Assembly (NCBI GenBank): GCA_012184525.1
Contig: WOFQ01000022.1
Location: forward strand, 248,001 to 312,000
DNA length: 64,000 nt
Source of the DNA: Xenoacremonium recifei
Lineage: Eukaryota; Ascomycota; Sordariomycetes; Hypocreales; Nectriaceae
Direction of reading: 5' to 3'
Both the position numbers and the translations under genes were made by a program. The notes beneath the pieces are model-generated. The model was given only the letters and a program-made list of their open reading frames with translations. It was not told the origin of the DNA and searched no databases. This document shows, one piece after another, positions 39,632 to 51,613 of the stretch. The first letter of the stretch is position 1, and each line of letters starts with the position of its first letter.

Positions 39632-42600
39632 TTAGAGCGTAGTATAGGCCTTCGTGCGGACGGTGGTTTCCGGACGCGGCGCGATTCTCTCCCTCTCGTA
39701 TATAGGGTGAGGGGTCCATTCCGCCTCGAAGAGCTGCGCAATCCAGTAATACGGGTCGTCCCAGTCGTACTTGTTCTGTCTACCAGTATAGCCAGCGTAG
39801 ACTTTGGGGTCCAGGGGATTAACTAGGCGGATGTTAGTCAGCTCTAACAGCGATTCCAGAGTGTCTCTCACCTCGGCCGTTGTTGGTCTTGGCCTGCAAC
39901 CAGATAGCCAAGTGTCGCTTCACGGCGGGATGGTTCCGAGTCTCTTCAAGTATATTGAACTGATAGTCTGTCAGTTCTCCGAGTCGACCCGCTTCGCGGG
40001 GTTTGTCTGGGCCTGCCGAGGTATCGGATAGAGAGTCGATGTCGAAATAAGCCCAATGCGAGAGGATGGTAGTGCAGCCAGTTTGCAATTCTTCGACGAA
40101 TTGGGGTACCGAGTATCTAGTCTTCAAGTGAAGCATGTTAGTCAATTGCTGTGGTCCTTTATGTCCAAGAACGTACCGTAGATCCATGGTTGGCTCGGGC
40201 GTGGCGGAACCGATCGGCGCAGGCGTTGCTCGCTTCCCGCAGAACCATGAAGATGCACAGATAGATCGTCAGGTAGTGATGTCTTTTCCACCGCTGATCC
40301 TTTATCATGAGATTCTCAAGCTCATAGATGAAAGTCTTCGATATGGGTTGGAGGATCCATCGGCTATTCATGTCATCAAGCTGTAGGGAGATCGTCCGGG
40401 GAACGTCGACCTTATTGAACAAGGGATGCGAACGATCCTCTGTTTCAGGAACCATGTCGAGTCTTTCGTTGCCCTCAATCCAGATCGAACCGGTTGTGTG
40501 TTCTAGATAGGCGGCTTGCATCAGCCTGGATCAATTACCAAGACGGGGTTTAGCGTGCGAAACTCACTGAGTCCGAACCACAGGGTGATCGCTAGGTGAA
40601 GCAACGACAATTGCGCGAAGTCCGACCGGTCAAGATCCCCAGATACGTCCTGTTGCTATAGGGTTGGTCATGTCAGCTTAGGAGTTCCTGGTGTTCTGCA
40701 TGGCTCTCGTACCCGGAGTTGGCAGTATCGCTGCAGCAACATGGCGTAAGTCTTCTCGACGATGCCCATTGGTTGGCCATGCCCCTGGCAGTTTTTATAC
40801 ACAAATTCCGCCATTGCCGTCACGGCGTTGTTGTGGATGTAAGCCATAAAGGCCGGGGCTGCCTCTACAGTGTCTATAATGCACCAGGGCGTCATGTCTC
40901 TCTCCTTGTACACTGGAACACCACTACTAAAGTCAGTCCAGTTCCGTGCCGTGGCATCGTCTCTCCGGGCGTTGAACCGGACGACCTTGAGTGTCAAGGG
41001 CACACTGCAGTCGCCCTGGGTGATGTTGATGAAGCGGATATCGTCCTTGTAGGGTGAGTTGTTCCACTTGATGCATGGATACTTCTTCTGCGAAGCCCAT
41101 CGCCTGGTCAGGTTTAGCCCGCCCATGCGGTAGAGAGAAATGGTCTTGAGCCTCATCCGTTGGCATGGCATGTTGTGGATCGTCTTTCGAGAGTCTCGGT
41201 CAAACTCTTCACATCTAGCACAACACCCCATGGGATTGCTAGGGTCTGCAGGTTCGCACTGAGTAGATGTCAGCTGAGCGATACGAAAGAGCCATGGACG
41301 GCAAGATTTACCTTCTTCTTCTGGAACTTGCAGCGAATACAGACGCCATGCCTGCGAGATGTAATGTTCGCAGAGCTTGACGACCGACGAGACCTTGGGG
41401 ATGGAACGACAGCATCAGACACAGGACTGAGCTCTCCCCTGTAGACTTCTTCGATCTCGGCCTGTTCGTCGACATTGGCCTCAGTTTGGGCACCCGTCAA
41501 TGCGGAAGACTCTTCAATATTGACATCTGTCTGGGCCTCCGCCACTGGCGAAGACTCCTCGTCATTGAGCCCGTACTGAGTCTCCGTCACTGGCAAAGAG
41601 AGAGGGATCGGCCTGTATAAAGCAACTGAATGCTCGACCGGGGCTTCGGGGACCGGGGCCTCTGCTTTATACGCATCTTCGACTTCCGAGGCACTGTTAT
41701 GCGAGTCATAATCGGGGACTTCGTCGACTTCGCTGTCGCTGAGAACCTCTTGCTTGACGCCAGGAGAGTATGCAGCGACTGGAGAATATGGGATCAAGGC
41801 GTTTGGAGGAAATGCCGGTACTTGAAGACTGCGTACTGGCAAAGTGGCCCGGCTGCCCTGATCAGGGGGTCCAGCTAGGCCCAGGGATATATGCCCTCCA
41901 TCGGTTGCAGTAGCCGTGGGATCCACGTGAGGCATCCGCTCCCATGGCAGCGGATACCCGTTGTTGCCATTCAGGGGTCTTCCGTGGGGAGTCCCGGGAT
42001 GACAGTCGACCGGCAAGTGATCCCTGTTGAAGCCCTGGTCTGTCCCATTTGCGGGAGTTGTGAAGGTGTAGGGGTTAGGCTGGAAGCTCAGCTCTGCCGA
42101 AGATGCAAAATTTGCCTGATGTGGGAAGCTCTCCGGCTCAGGGGGGAGAGTCTGGGATGGGTATCCGGACGAGTGATCATATGGGGGCATCGAAGACGGG
42201 ACGGGCCATGAATGATTGGCAGTTCCGAGCATAAGTTCCCCGGCTGGGACGCCCGTGTGAGGCATCCCAGGACCGTATTGATCCTGGTAATGGCTCAACT
42301 GGGTCGTCGTTCCATAACCGTTATACGTCGTCCCCTGACTCGCATTGGCGCTCCCGTCATCCACGCCACCGCCGAGATATCCCTGGCGGGGGGTATGCAT
42401 AAGGGGGTTGGCACTGGCATACTGGCCGTGATGGTGATATGGGACAGGGATTGATTGGTAGAATTGTGACGAGACGACGTCTGGCTGTGTTCCGAGAGGC
42501 TGCTGATGCTGATGCTGATGCAGCTGGCCGAAGCGCCTCCTCTGAACAAAGCCCGTTGCCCTTTCATCGCGAAGTACAAGAACAGGCCGCTCCTCCGGCT

Positions 42601-43188
42601 GTTCATACTGCCTCCGCTGCAGTCTCTGCCCAAAACCGACTTGTTCGGACCCAAAATCATAGGGTTTGCGCTCGTCAAAAGACCCCTCCGGGGCGTCACA
42701 GAGCGGCGGAGGGTATGGTTGAACCGGCCCAATGCCACGGGACGGGCGAGACAAGCTAACAGGCCGTCCTTGATGACCCTGATCCCGCGTCTTCGAGACA
42801 TTCGCGATGGAGCTTCGGGGCGTGCCGGAGGTTGCTCCGGGGCGTGAGAAAGCTGCGGTGTCGAGCGGAGATGCTGCTCCTCTCGGATCGAAGGAGCTAC
42901 TCGCGTTGGTGGTGAAGTCACCGCCTAAATGACTCGGGCAGGGTCTTTTCGGCTGTTCAAAGGGCCCGTAGGTGTCGGTGATACTTCTTTCGCGTTTGAC
43001 GCCCGAGTTTTGCGGTCCAGACTGGCGAAATTCGCCCTGCTGCTGCTGCTGCTGCTGGAGGAGCTCCTGTTCCGGCCAGGTCAGAACGAGACCGGTAGAA
43101 AACGAAACAACAAAGAATGCAAAAAGATGCGAGGATCCCTGTGGATGGTGAGAATGCTCTGACACACCCTCATCCTGCTCCCTGCCAT
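39632..43188 (-). CDS. Zinc-cluster (atypical Zn2Cys6-like) putative transcription regulator
   Basis: Seven exons read right to left (43168-43188, 41312-43066, 40713-41258, 40568-40655, 40177-40514, 39872-40121, 39632-39822) give 1062 residues. The first half is disordered and Gln/Pro/Ser-rich with a poly-Gln run near the start. A Cys cluster sits mid-protein at about 583-624: CIRCKFQKKKC (C-x2-C-x6-C, as in Zn2Cys6) and then CARC with the last Cys 15 residues on, longer than usual. The remainder looks helical with no recognised domain. All six introns (49-101 nt) join in phase; one splits the cluster just before its third Cys. The first exon (MAGSRMR) is inferred, because the frame of exon 2 otherwise opens only at a GTG. 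DNA binding and targets are unknown. Confidence 0.75.
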
Positions 43189-46100
43189 GCCTGCCGAGCC
43201 AGATCCGCCAAATCCTCGTGCTGTGCCCCTATCTCCGGCCTCTTACCGTTACACTTACACACACACCGAGAGCAAACACTCGCCATGCCGAGAGACAGGC
43301 CAGATGGTGCTCTGCGGTGATGGTGTCGTCCGGTTTCGTCACTCACCGTCACTCCTCCTGCGCCGCTTCCGCGTTTCCCGCCGCCGGACTCTGATGATAC
43401 GCACATCAGACTTCCGGACTGGTCTGGATGTCGGGAGCGCTCTCGCCACCTTCCCTTCCGGCTCTTCAGCCCATTCCTCTACCTACAGGGGGCTTCTGTA
43501 CTGTACAACGGCATCTCTCGGCCGCGGCAGGCTCGCATCCTCTTCTACATCAACCGCAGGGGTGTCACTCGGCTGGATCTCGCGAACGAGCTCCGCCGGC
43601 TGGAGCAAAGGGCGGAGACAGAAAGACAGATCAATTGATCCTTAACTTACGCGGTGCCCGATCCGGTCCTGAGCCATCTCCATAGCGCAACTCCCGGCGT
43701 GACGCTTGTGTCGTTAGAAAGCGATGGAGGTTTGTCGCACAGATCTCGCAGTGCAGTGCACAGCTGGCAAGCAGCCGACGAGATGCGAAACAAACAAACG
43801 GCAGGCCTCGCTCGTGTTGCCGTGTGATGCGATGTGATGTGATGGAGGACGAGGGTGAAGCGAGACGAGGTGATCAGACGAGTGAGCGAGGGTGGCTGAC
43901 CTGACCGGCTGAAAAGGTGGAAGAGACCAGGAACAGCCAGGGAGCGAGAGGACGGGGGATGGCTGGAGTATTGGCAAGCCGAGCCGCGTCTGAGTTGTCT
44001 CTTCTCTTCTCTTCTCGAGTCGAGTCGAGTCTAGGGTGATGGGGAGGGGGGGAAGCATGGGTTGGGCTGGGGGCCAATCCAGAGCCTGGCCGACTGGGTC
44101 GCTCGTTGTCCAGTCGCCTTGCGTGAGGCTCTCGACCGGCAGAACGAGTCTCGGTACTCTGCAGCATGGAGGTGCGGAATCCACAGCCATTGGCGTTTGC
44201 TGCACCTCGCACCTGAGTCCAATCAGCGTCGATCAGGCACTTCACCCCCCTGTCAGACACTCCGCAGGGATGCCGGGGCCAGCCAGACTCGCAGTTTGCT
44301 TCTGCGCTGCTGACCGCATGCATCTCGGCCTGCAGAAGAGGGTGGGCAGAGACACACGCTTAACGCGTCTGATCTTTTGCTGCATGCGAGTGTTTTCTGC
44401 GGCTGCATCTCAAAGCCTTTCGTCATGAAGCATAGCCCCCGATCCAGTCCGGCTCGGCTCCAGCACACAATGGACGCCCGCCAGACCAGCCTGGGGCGCA
44501 GGCGGACGATCCCTGTCTCATTCTCAGTGGAACGGGCTGCCCAAGACGGCATGGCTGGCCCAACACACCCCCCGCCTTAGTATTAGGCCAATCACTTTGT
44601 ACCTGTCAAGCGAGTTACTCAACTTGCCGGTCGAAACTGGAACCTTCCTCTCTGGCATGAGGGACGGGAAGGTTAATCTTGTGCTGGGGCGCGGAAAGGG
44701 GGGGAGGGGAGGGTCAGCAGAGTCTGGCCTGGCCGGCCGCCTTTCCTCCCCGACCGACCATCAGTGGACCCTGAGCGAGCAGGGATTCAGGGCCAGGCAT
44801 TAGATGACGACGGGCTGCGCTGGCTGGGCCGTTGGAATGTTGGAATGTTGCGCCTCTTCGCACTGTTCTCTCAACTCGCCGGTTGACAGCAGAGCGACGA
44901 CGCAAACTTGCCCGCTTCCCATCGCCCATTCAACGGAGGGGCCAGGAAAGATGTTTGGTGTGTGTCTCGGCGCGGGAGTGATGGTAATAACAAGGAAGAA
45001 GAAATGAGAGCGAGCGAGGCTTGCGGAGGGCGGTGTGCTTGGGCAAAGTCAGCGCGTTCGCTGTGTGTGGGTGGGAAGGCTTCATCTTTCACATACTCTG
45101 TAGCTCAAACGGCCATCACAAACATTCGCAGAGTCTCTGTGTGCTTTCTCCCTTGTCTCCATTGCATTCAAGTGAGCACGATTTCTGCATTGCAAACGCA
45201 GACATGCATCTGGCCTCGACTAGTCGTGTTAGTCGGTCCGTCGTCCTTGTCGTGGCGTCGCCCACCAGACATATTGACCGGCGAAGGGACTCAACTCGAT
45301 GACCTGCGCCAATCTCTAGCACAAGAGCTAAACACCGCATTTCTCCTCTCTTCACGAGAGAAAGAAGACGATCGAGTGTCCGTCGACGGGACGGCTCGTC
45401 TTTGTCGTGGCTTCGTCTCTTCGTCTCTTCGTCTCTTCGTCTCTTCGTCTCTTCGTCTCTTCGTCTCTTCGTCTAGATGCTGTCAAAAGGGGGCTTCTCG
45501 ACTATAACACTAGGGCCTCTCTCCTTCGTCTTTTCTCCTCAGCCTCGAGGCTTCCTACCACCGTCTCTGCGCAAACGATCCTCTCCCGAAATGCCTCTCC
45601 TCGTCCCGCCAAGCCCGCCCTCGGCTTTCGGTTGCCCTTGCTCGACCGGCTCGAAACAGATTCTCAATGCCTGCCCATCGTCCCTCCTCCTCCTCCTCGA
45701 TGGCGTCGAATCAACCTGCCCGCCCCACGAGACCTTCCCCTCCCCCTATCCTTAGGGAGGAGTTGTTGGTCCTCCCCTTCCTCGCATCTCCATCCCAGCT
45801 CGACGATTGACACCCTCACCTTCTCTCTAGAGTCCTCAGAGCCGCTGAGGCGTCTCTTAGCTCCCCTCCTCGCAGATGTGACGACCCTCCCGACCCGGGC
45901 GATGACGACGAGCCTCCATCTCGATCCAATAAAGACCGACGCTTCCTCGTGGGGGAGCCAACAATGGTGATGCAGGTTCAACCGGCGTTTATTGTCCCTT
46001 ATTGTCACGACACTTCGAGGTTAGACTGGCCTCGTTCTTGCCGCCGACGAGGTCGATGTTGGACCGGCGAGAGAAGGCAAGGTCGAGGTCAACTCGGGTA

Positions 46101-46286
46101 TATGAAGACGTCCTCGTCCGCCTTTGAATCGAAATTCTCTCCAAGTCTATCAGACACTCCTCTCCATCTTTCTGCTATCATTCCCAACATCTGCTATCTC
46201 AGCTCTCTTTGCTCCCCTGCTCTTGTTCAATCAACTTGACAAACACTTTGTTCTTCCAAGACAACCACAACAACAACACGTTCAAC
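43189..46286. other. Divergent promoter region of zinc-cluster and dioxygenase genes
   Basis: About 3.1 kb. It contains TCTCT and GAGTC simple-sequence runs near 43995-44035, an octamer repeat at 45412-45474 and a long CT-rich block (about 45330-45900) that looks like promoter or leader. TATATG near 46098 may serve the dioxygenase gene. A plus-strand frame through the CT-rich block lacks an ATG and is repeat-driven. Confidence 0.4.
45412..45474. repeat. TTCGTCTC octamer tandem repeat
   Basis: Nearly eight perfect copies of an 8-base pyrimidine-rich unit, about 0.8 kb upstream of the dioxygenase ATG. Likely length-variable between strains. Confidence 0.9.
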
Positions 46287-47756
46287 ATGGCCCCAGTCGA
46301 GAACGTCGTCCCTGCCACTCCTGCTGGCTACCCTTACAGCCTTTCCCAGGCCGGCACTGATGCTGTCGTTGACCTCGGAGCCAACCTTGCCTCCAAGGAG
46401 TCTTCCGGCAACGCCCTGGCTGGGCCTCTTGTCTGGTCGGGTGCTGACTTCACCTCCGACCAAGCCTACACCTTGCAGCTCAGCAAGGACGAGGTCGTCG
46501 AGATTGACAACGCCTTAGCCAACTTCAAGTGTAAGTACTATCTCCATCGACTCGCCAACCATGTTGGGAGATAACTGACAGTGCCATCTTCAGCTCTCGG
46601 CCTGGATGGTGATGACATCAACCAGGAGAACTTCCCGCTGCCCACCCTTGCCCGTCGCCTTCGTGGCGTTGCCGAGACCCTCCACCTTGGTCGTGGCTTC
46701 TCTGTCATTCGAGGCCTCGACTCTTCCAAGTACTCGGTCGAAGAGAGTGTTATGCTCTTCCTTGGCATCTCTTGCTACATCGCCGAGAAAAGGGGTGTTC
46801 AAGACCGTAAGGGTAACATGCTCTGTAAGTGTCCTCAACTCTTCCTCTTCCTCGCCTCTTCCATCAGCAATGCTAATTCTTCCAGCACACATCACTGACT
46901 CCAAGCAATGGACTGCTCCCGCCGACAAACGCCATGGAATCCATACAAACGCTGCCCTGGTATGCCCCGGACACTACCGGCGAATGGTCTTACACTATTG
47001 CTGACTCTCCCAGGGCTTCCACACTGACATGGGCTGCGATATTCTGTCGCTTCAAGTCCGTCACAGTGCTCACGAGGGTGGCAACACCTACCTTAGCTCT
47101 GCTTGGACTGCCTTCAATGATCTGCTCAACCGCGAGCCAGAGGTTGTCAAGACTCTGATGACCCCCAACTGGCCTGTCCAGATGTACGAACACTCCCCTT
47201 TCTTCCCGCCTACGTCACTCCTCGAGCAACACTAACTAGTTTTTGGAGCAGTTCCGGCCGAAAGCAGTCCTACTACTTGGCTCCCATCCTGACGTTCCAT
47301 GATGGCAAGCTTATGACGAGCTGCGACCCCCCTCGCTTCGGCCCCCATCCGTCCATGACCAACTCCAAGATTCCCACCCTGACGGATACCCAGCGCCATG
47401 CTCTAGAAGTCCTCGCTGAGGCTGTTCATAGCGCTGAGCTCCAGCTCAAGCTCCAGACGGGAGATTTTCTCTACCTGAACAACTTGGCTCTCTTCCACCG
47501 CCGAGACTCGTACAAGGACGATGACACTAGCTCTCGCCACATGGTCAGACTCTGGCTTCGCAGCCAGAAGTTTGGCTGGGCTATCCCAGATGCTATCTTC
47601 CCTCCTTGGAATGCAGCTTACGGTGAGAAGAGCAAGAAGATTACCAACCGGGTCTACTCTCTGGTTCCCATGGCCACCTACCACGAGCCCAAGTATTCGG
47701 CTGTCAGCGCCGCGTTCATGCTTGAGGACTCTGAGGAGTCTTCTGACGACGAGTAA
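46287..47756 (+). CDS. TauD/TfdA-like Fe(II)/2-oxoglutarate dioxygenase
   Basis: Five exons (46287-46530, 46594-46824, 46886-46959, 47014-47183, 47252-47756) encode 407 residues. TauD/TfdA-type enzymes oxidise small organic substrates using Fe(II), O2 and 2-oxoglutarate; the substrate cannot be read from sequence. The iron-binding HxD is H186-x-D188 in GFHTDMGCD. The distal His is probably H322 in NNLALFHRRDSY, and R339 in HMVRLWLR fits the 2-oxoglutarate-binding Arg. SLGLDGDDINQENFPLPTLA and RGFSVIRGLDSSKYS match the N-terminal part of fungal family members. There is no signal peptide, so it is probably cytosolic. No biosynthetic cluster surrounds it, so a stand-alone catabolic role is as likely as secondary metabolism. 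The tail is acidic (EDSEESSDDE). Confidence 0.88.
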
Positions 47757-50314
47757 GGGGCCAAGCCCAGACACCATCATTGCTATTGGAAGGTGTCTCT
47801 AATGTCTATTGATGTTTTGGGGAGGTGGCCCTTCGAGGTTACAGTCATTACCGCCTGTCGTCACACCAGAGTTTGTTGTTGTTGGCCTTTCACTGTCTCT
47901 ACCACTCCAACCTGTATAGTCATTCATTATTCGATTAGTAAACCAGATAGCTGAGTGCCCGCAAATCTGAATCTCAGGGGCTCTTCTCGCACTCTCTCGC
48001 TCCGCACTAAGCTAAGACCAGTGACAGGTGCCAGGCATGCTTGGCTGCCAAAATGTAAAAACGGCAGGACTTTCCCCCGTAGCCTCATTTTTCATACATG
48101 CCCTCGCGAAGACTAGACAAATTGGACCAGTGGAAGAAGTAAAGAAACTCCGTATTAGTGTGAGAATTGCGCACAGTGTCCTCGTGGTTCAATGTAGAGC
48201 GTCTAGAAGGCGTAGTGTAGGACCCTCCCAGCACCCCTGTTTGTCTAGGCTAGGCCGTCTCGTTATGCAAGTCATTCTTCGTTGTCTCGCCGGACTCTCC
48301 GCCGACTAAGGGCCTTGTACGAGCCGGTGCGTTCAGGTCTCTTCAGCCGAGGGGGTCGGTCCCTACAGTTCTTGACGAACAGCATCCCTCTCGAGGTAAC
48401 GCGTCTCCTGAAATGCGTGACATTGTGGTCCGTTAGAGGGCCAGTGGGTTTGAGCCGTGGGGAACACAGGTTGTAGTACTTTATCTTTAGGGAAAAGAAC
48501 CAACCCGCGGCAACCGAGGGCATCTCAACAGCGGCTGTCCCGTCAGCCGTCATCCCTAAAGTGACTTAGACGAGGGTGATCTAGCGGCCAAGCATACGCA
48601 CGCCCCCTTAGAACTCTCCTAGCGCAGTGTTGGTCGTTCTGTCACTTCAAAGGGCTCTTTTGGCCATGCTTTGACCACTTACACGGCCTTCGGAGGTTAC
48701 TTCGTGGCTTGCCCCTTTCCGGAGAGGTCAGACGCCGGACCTTTGCTCCCTGGACAAATCCACTCCGCTTCGCCGATCCTCTCGTTGCGAATGCCAGAAT
48801 TTGGTCAACCATGGCCTTCGATACTTTGTAGTATCATTCTGCAGAGAGGAGCAGTGAGATGGTTTCCTCTGTTGACTCTCGGCTAAGAAAGAAGCATTGG
48901 GGGCCTGCAGGTCTTGTGTCTCGCCGCGTCGATTCGGTACGAGGGAGAAGAGGGGGAGCAGAAACCGGGTTTTGTGCTCGCCTGTGCCGCTGCTGATAGG
49001 GACATCCCCTGCGGCCCTTCTGGTGGCGGCTGTGACCTGCGAGACGCTAACACGTCAAGCTTGTGAGAGCGTCACAGTACATGCGTTGCATGCCAGGATA
49101 TCTTGGTCAGATCTGGCCAGGAGGTGAAGGGCCTGCTCCACCACGGTCAAGAACTCCTCCGTGGATGCGCGCGGTGGCGAGCTGAAGGACAGCGGCTGCG
49201 AGACGGACTGGCTTCTGCTCCATCTTTGACAGGACGCTGGCGGTGACCGCGCACGCGGAAGCAAGGCGGTGATCCCGCAGACCCTCTCTCTTCGCTCTTC
49301 CTCCACTCACCACAGCAGAATAAGCGTCACAATGCCTTCGTTTATCGTGTTCCGGTGTGGCAGGCCCACCATGCTAATCCTCAGGAGGAGGTCATCGCAG
49401 AGGAGAGAGGAAACGGCGGAGGTAGACACAGGATTTGAGACAGGGGTTTGGTCCGACGCATGTCAGACGTTAATGTACATTGCAGGGCTACGCCAATTTA
49501 ATCTCTTTGCTCATGGCCTTGTGGTGGGGTAGGCTACAGCTGAGAGTGCGAGCGGCGTAGAAGATCTTGGAGGCAATGAGGCTCAGGATGATGTGTTTAC
49601 TGAGGTATGACGACATAGAGGGATAAACAGGCTTCAAATAAAGATACATGTTGTCTCCTGTATACATTTACCGCATGCGTACGTGCATCACAATGTCATT
49701 GTTGCGACGAAAAATTCAGTCGTCCTCTGTTGGGCTGACTAGCCGACACACACGCCAACTCTCCTCTTTCCGCTCGCATCACCATTACCGTTGTCCCTCA
49801 TACGAGACCCACGTTCACCATCCTTCTTTGGCATAATTTCGATCATCCGCTACTTGACCGGTGTGATTAAAGCCAACTGCCTCGGTCATCCGCCGGCAAA
49901 CTTCACGGATGGTCCCCCCCTACTGACGCCATCCTCGCTCGTCGCCGTTACTATAATGGGAGTATGCCAGAGAGAGCAATCACACTCAATTATGCGGCCA
50001 TGGCGTCTAACTTCCGTGCCGTCGCCCTCGTGCCTTCGTTCGGCCTGGACGACCCAATAGTCATGGAGTGTTGCTCCTGAGGTGCTAGAGAGGCCACTCC
50101 CGCAAGCCTCCTGACTTGGTACATGTACTGTACTAAGGTCCCCTGAGCCGCTTATCCTGGGCTCAATAAGAAGACAATACGTAACGAGGTGTATTATTAG
50201 GTCCAATTAGCCCAGTATTACTTCCGCCTCCCCTGCTACTAGCCCAGTCTCGTCATGTGTTCAACACTAAGCTACTATCTGTGACCTCCCGGGCGCCTCG
50301 TCCAACATGCCCCC
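47757..50314. other. Intergenic stretch
   Basis: About 2.6 kb between the dioxygenase and GPI-protein genes, whose 3' ends converge. Only short frames on both strands, without domains. No RNA gene was recognised. Confidence 0.4.
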
Positions 50315-51613
50315 TCACGCAACGGCGACCATCAGTCCCACCAGCATCCCCAGTCCAACTCCTGCGGCCTTTCCTGTCGCCGCTGCCGCCGCAGATATCG
50401 AGGATGGCTGCGTGCTGGGCAATGCACCTGACGCCTCAGCCCCTGATGTCGAAGCACCACCTGCGGAGGCGGCCGAAGCTGCGGTCTCTGAACCGCTTGG
50501 CGTGGGATAGGCGCTTTCTGCGGAGTTACTTGCAGGAGCTGAGGTTTGTGAGGTGGTCTCTGAGGGAGACGCCGGGACACTGCCTGCCGTTGGGTGAGTA
50601 GACGATCCCCCGACCTCTTGGGCTGTCTGAGACTGAGAGCAGCCGTCACAGCAATCTGGAGAACTCGAGCAGGCTGAATATATGCTGATGATGTTGACTG
50701 TAGTTGAGCTGTCTATCCCCGAAGCTACGGTCTCGCCGGTCCATGTCGAATACGTTTCCACGAGCTCCGTTGTAATAGTTGTCAACTTCGTCCGGACGAG
50801 TGCTGAGGTAACTGGCAGAGTCGAAATCCATGATTTGATGATGGTCTCGGTGACGGTGATGTTTCTAGTGCAAGGGGCAGAGACTGCTGTTTCTCCATTG
50901 GAAACAGAAGTTGCCGATGCTCCTCCTTTGCCTGAAGCTGCACTTCCCGAGGTTACTGTCAAGTACGACGAGGTAGTCGTGGTTGACGTTGTTGTGATTG
51001 TTGTGAGTGAAGTCGTAGTTATAGTTGTCGTGGTAGTCGACGAAAACGATTTCGAGGAAGAGCTGGAACTGGACATAGGGATCCAGCTATCAACAATGGT
51101 AACAGGCGTCTCTGATGTCTCTGTTAGAGACCAAGCCGACTTTGCCTCGCTCTCGCTCGTAGTTGTACAGGAAGTTGACGTGATAATGGGGCTTTCTTCG
51201 AGGCTGCTCGTAGTCTTTAACGTTCTTCCAATACAATTAGTATGCATGTTCACAGCAATTCCGGAAAGGGGGCTTTCCACTTACATTGTTGAAGTCGAGA
51301 GTGTGCAATCCTTGGTGCAGACAGTCGAGACTGTGCTGCTAGTGCAGTCCTTTGTACAACTTGTTGAGACTGTTGAATCAGTGCAATCCTTGGTGCAGGT
51401 CGTTGTCTTTGGAACTGGCCTGGGAAACGAGTATGGGGAAAGTCCCAAGTTGCTAGAAGAATGGCCGTGAACCGTCACCGTGACAGTGTTGACGTAACCA
51501 GAGCCAGTCCATACAGGTCTGTCTTCGTCTCCCTTCTTATACCTCTCCTCTACGGCGTCCGCAAAGGCCGACATCGCCAAAAGAATGGCTGCAAACTTGC
51601 TCCAGAACCCCAT
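50315..51613 (-). CDS. Ser/Thr-rich GPI-anchored cell-wall protein
   Basis: Two exons (51285-51613 and 50315-51224) give 412 residues. The 60-nt intron (GTAAGT donor, TACTAAT branch site, AAG acceptor) joins in phase. The N-terminus MGFWSKFAAILLAMSAFADA is a clear signal peptide, with likely cleavage after Ala20. The body is Ser/Thr-rich (SSSSSSSK, SSTTTTTITTT) and should be heavily O-mannosylated. The C-terminus is Ala/Gly-rich and hydrophobic (AAGVGLGMLVGLMVAVA), the pattern of a GPI signal. Residues 73-109 hold three 13-residue repeats starting CTKDCT. A CSSSPDCCDGC cluster lies further on. Likely a surface or wall protein; no enzyme domain is seen. Confidence 0.82.

Noticed and set aside
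45407..45970. 187-codon plus-strand frame
   Set aside because: It starts at a GTG and its first part is just the octamer repeat read as SSLRLFV; the rest is CT-rich leader.
50682..51470. 262-codon plus-strand frame opposite the GPI protein
   Set aside because: It mirrors the Ser/Thr repeats of the true gene as Val/Glu-rich sequence and crosses that gene's intron; the minus strand has signal peptide, GPI tail and a proper intron.
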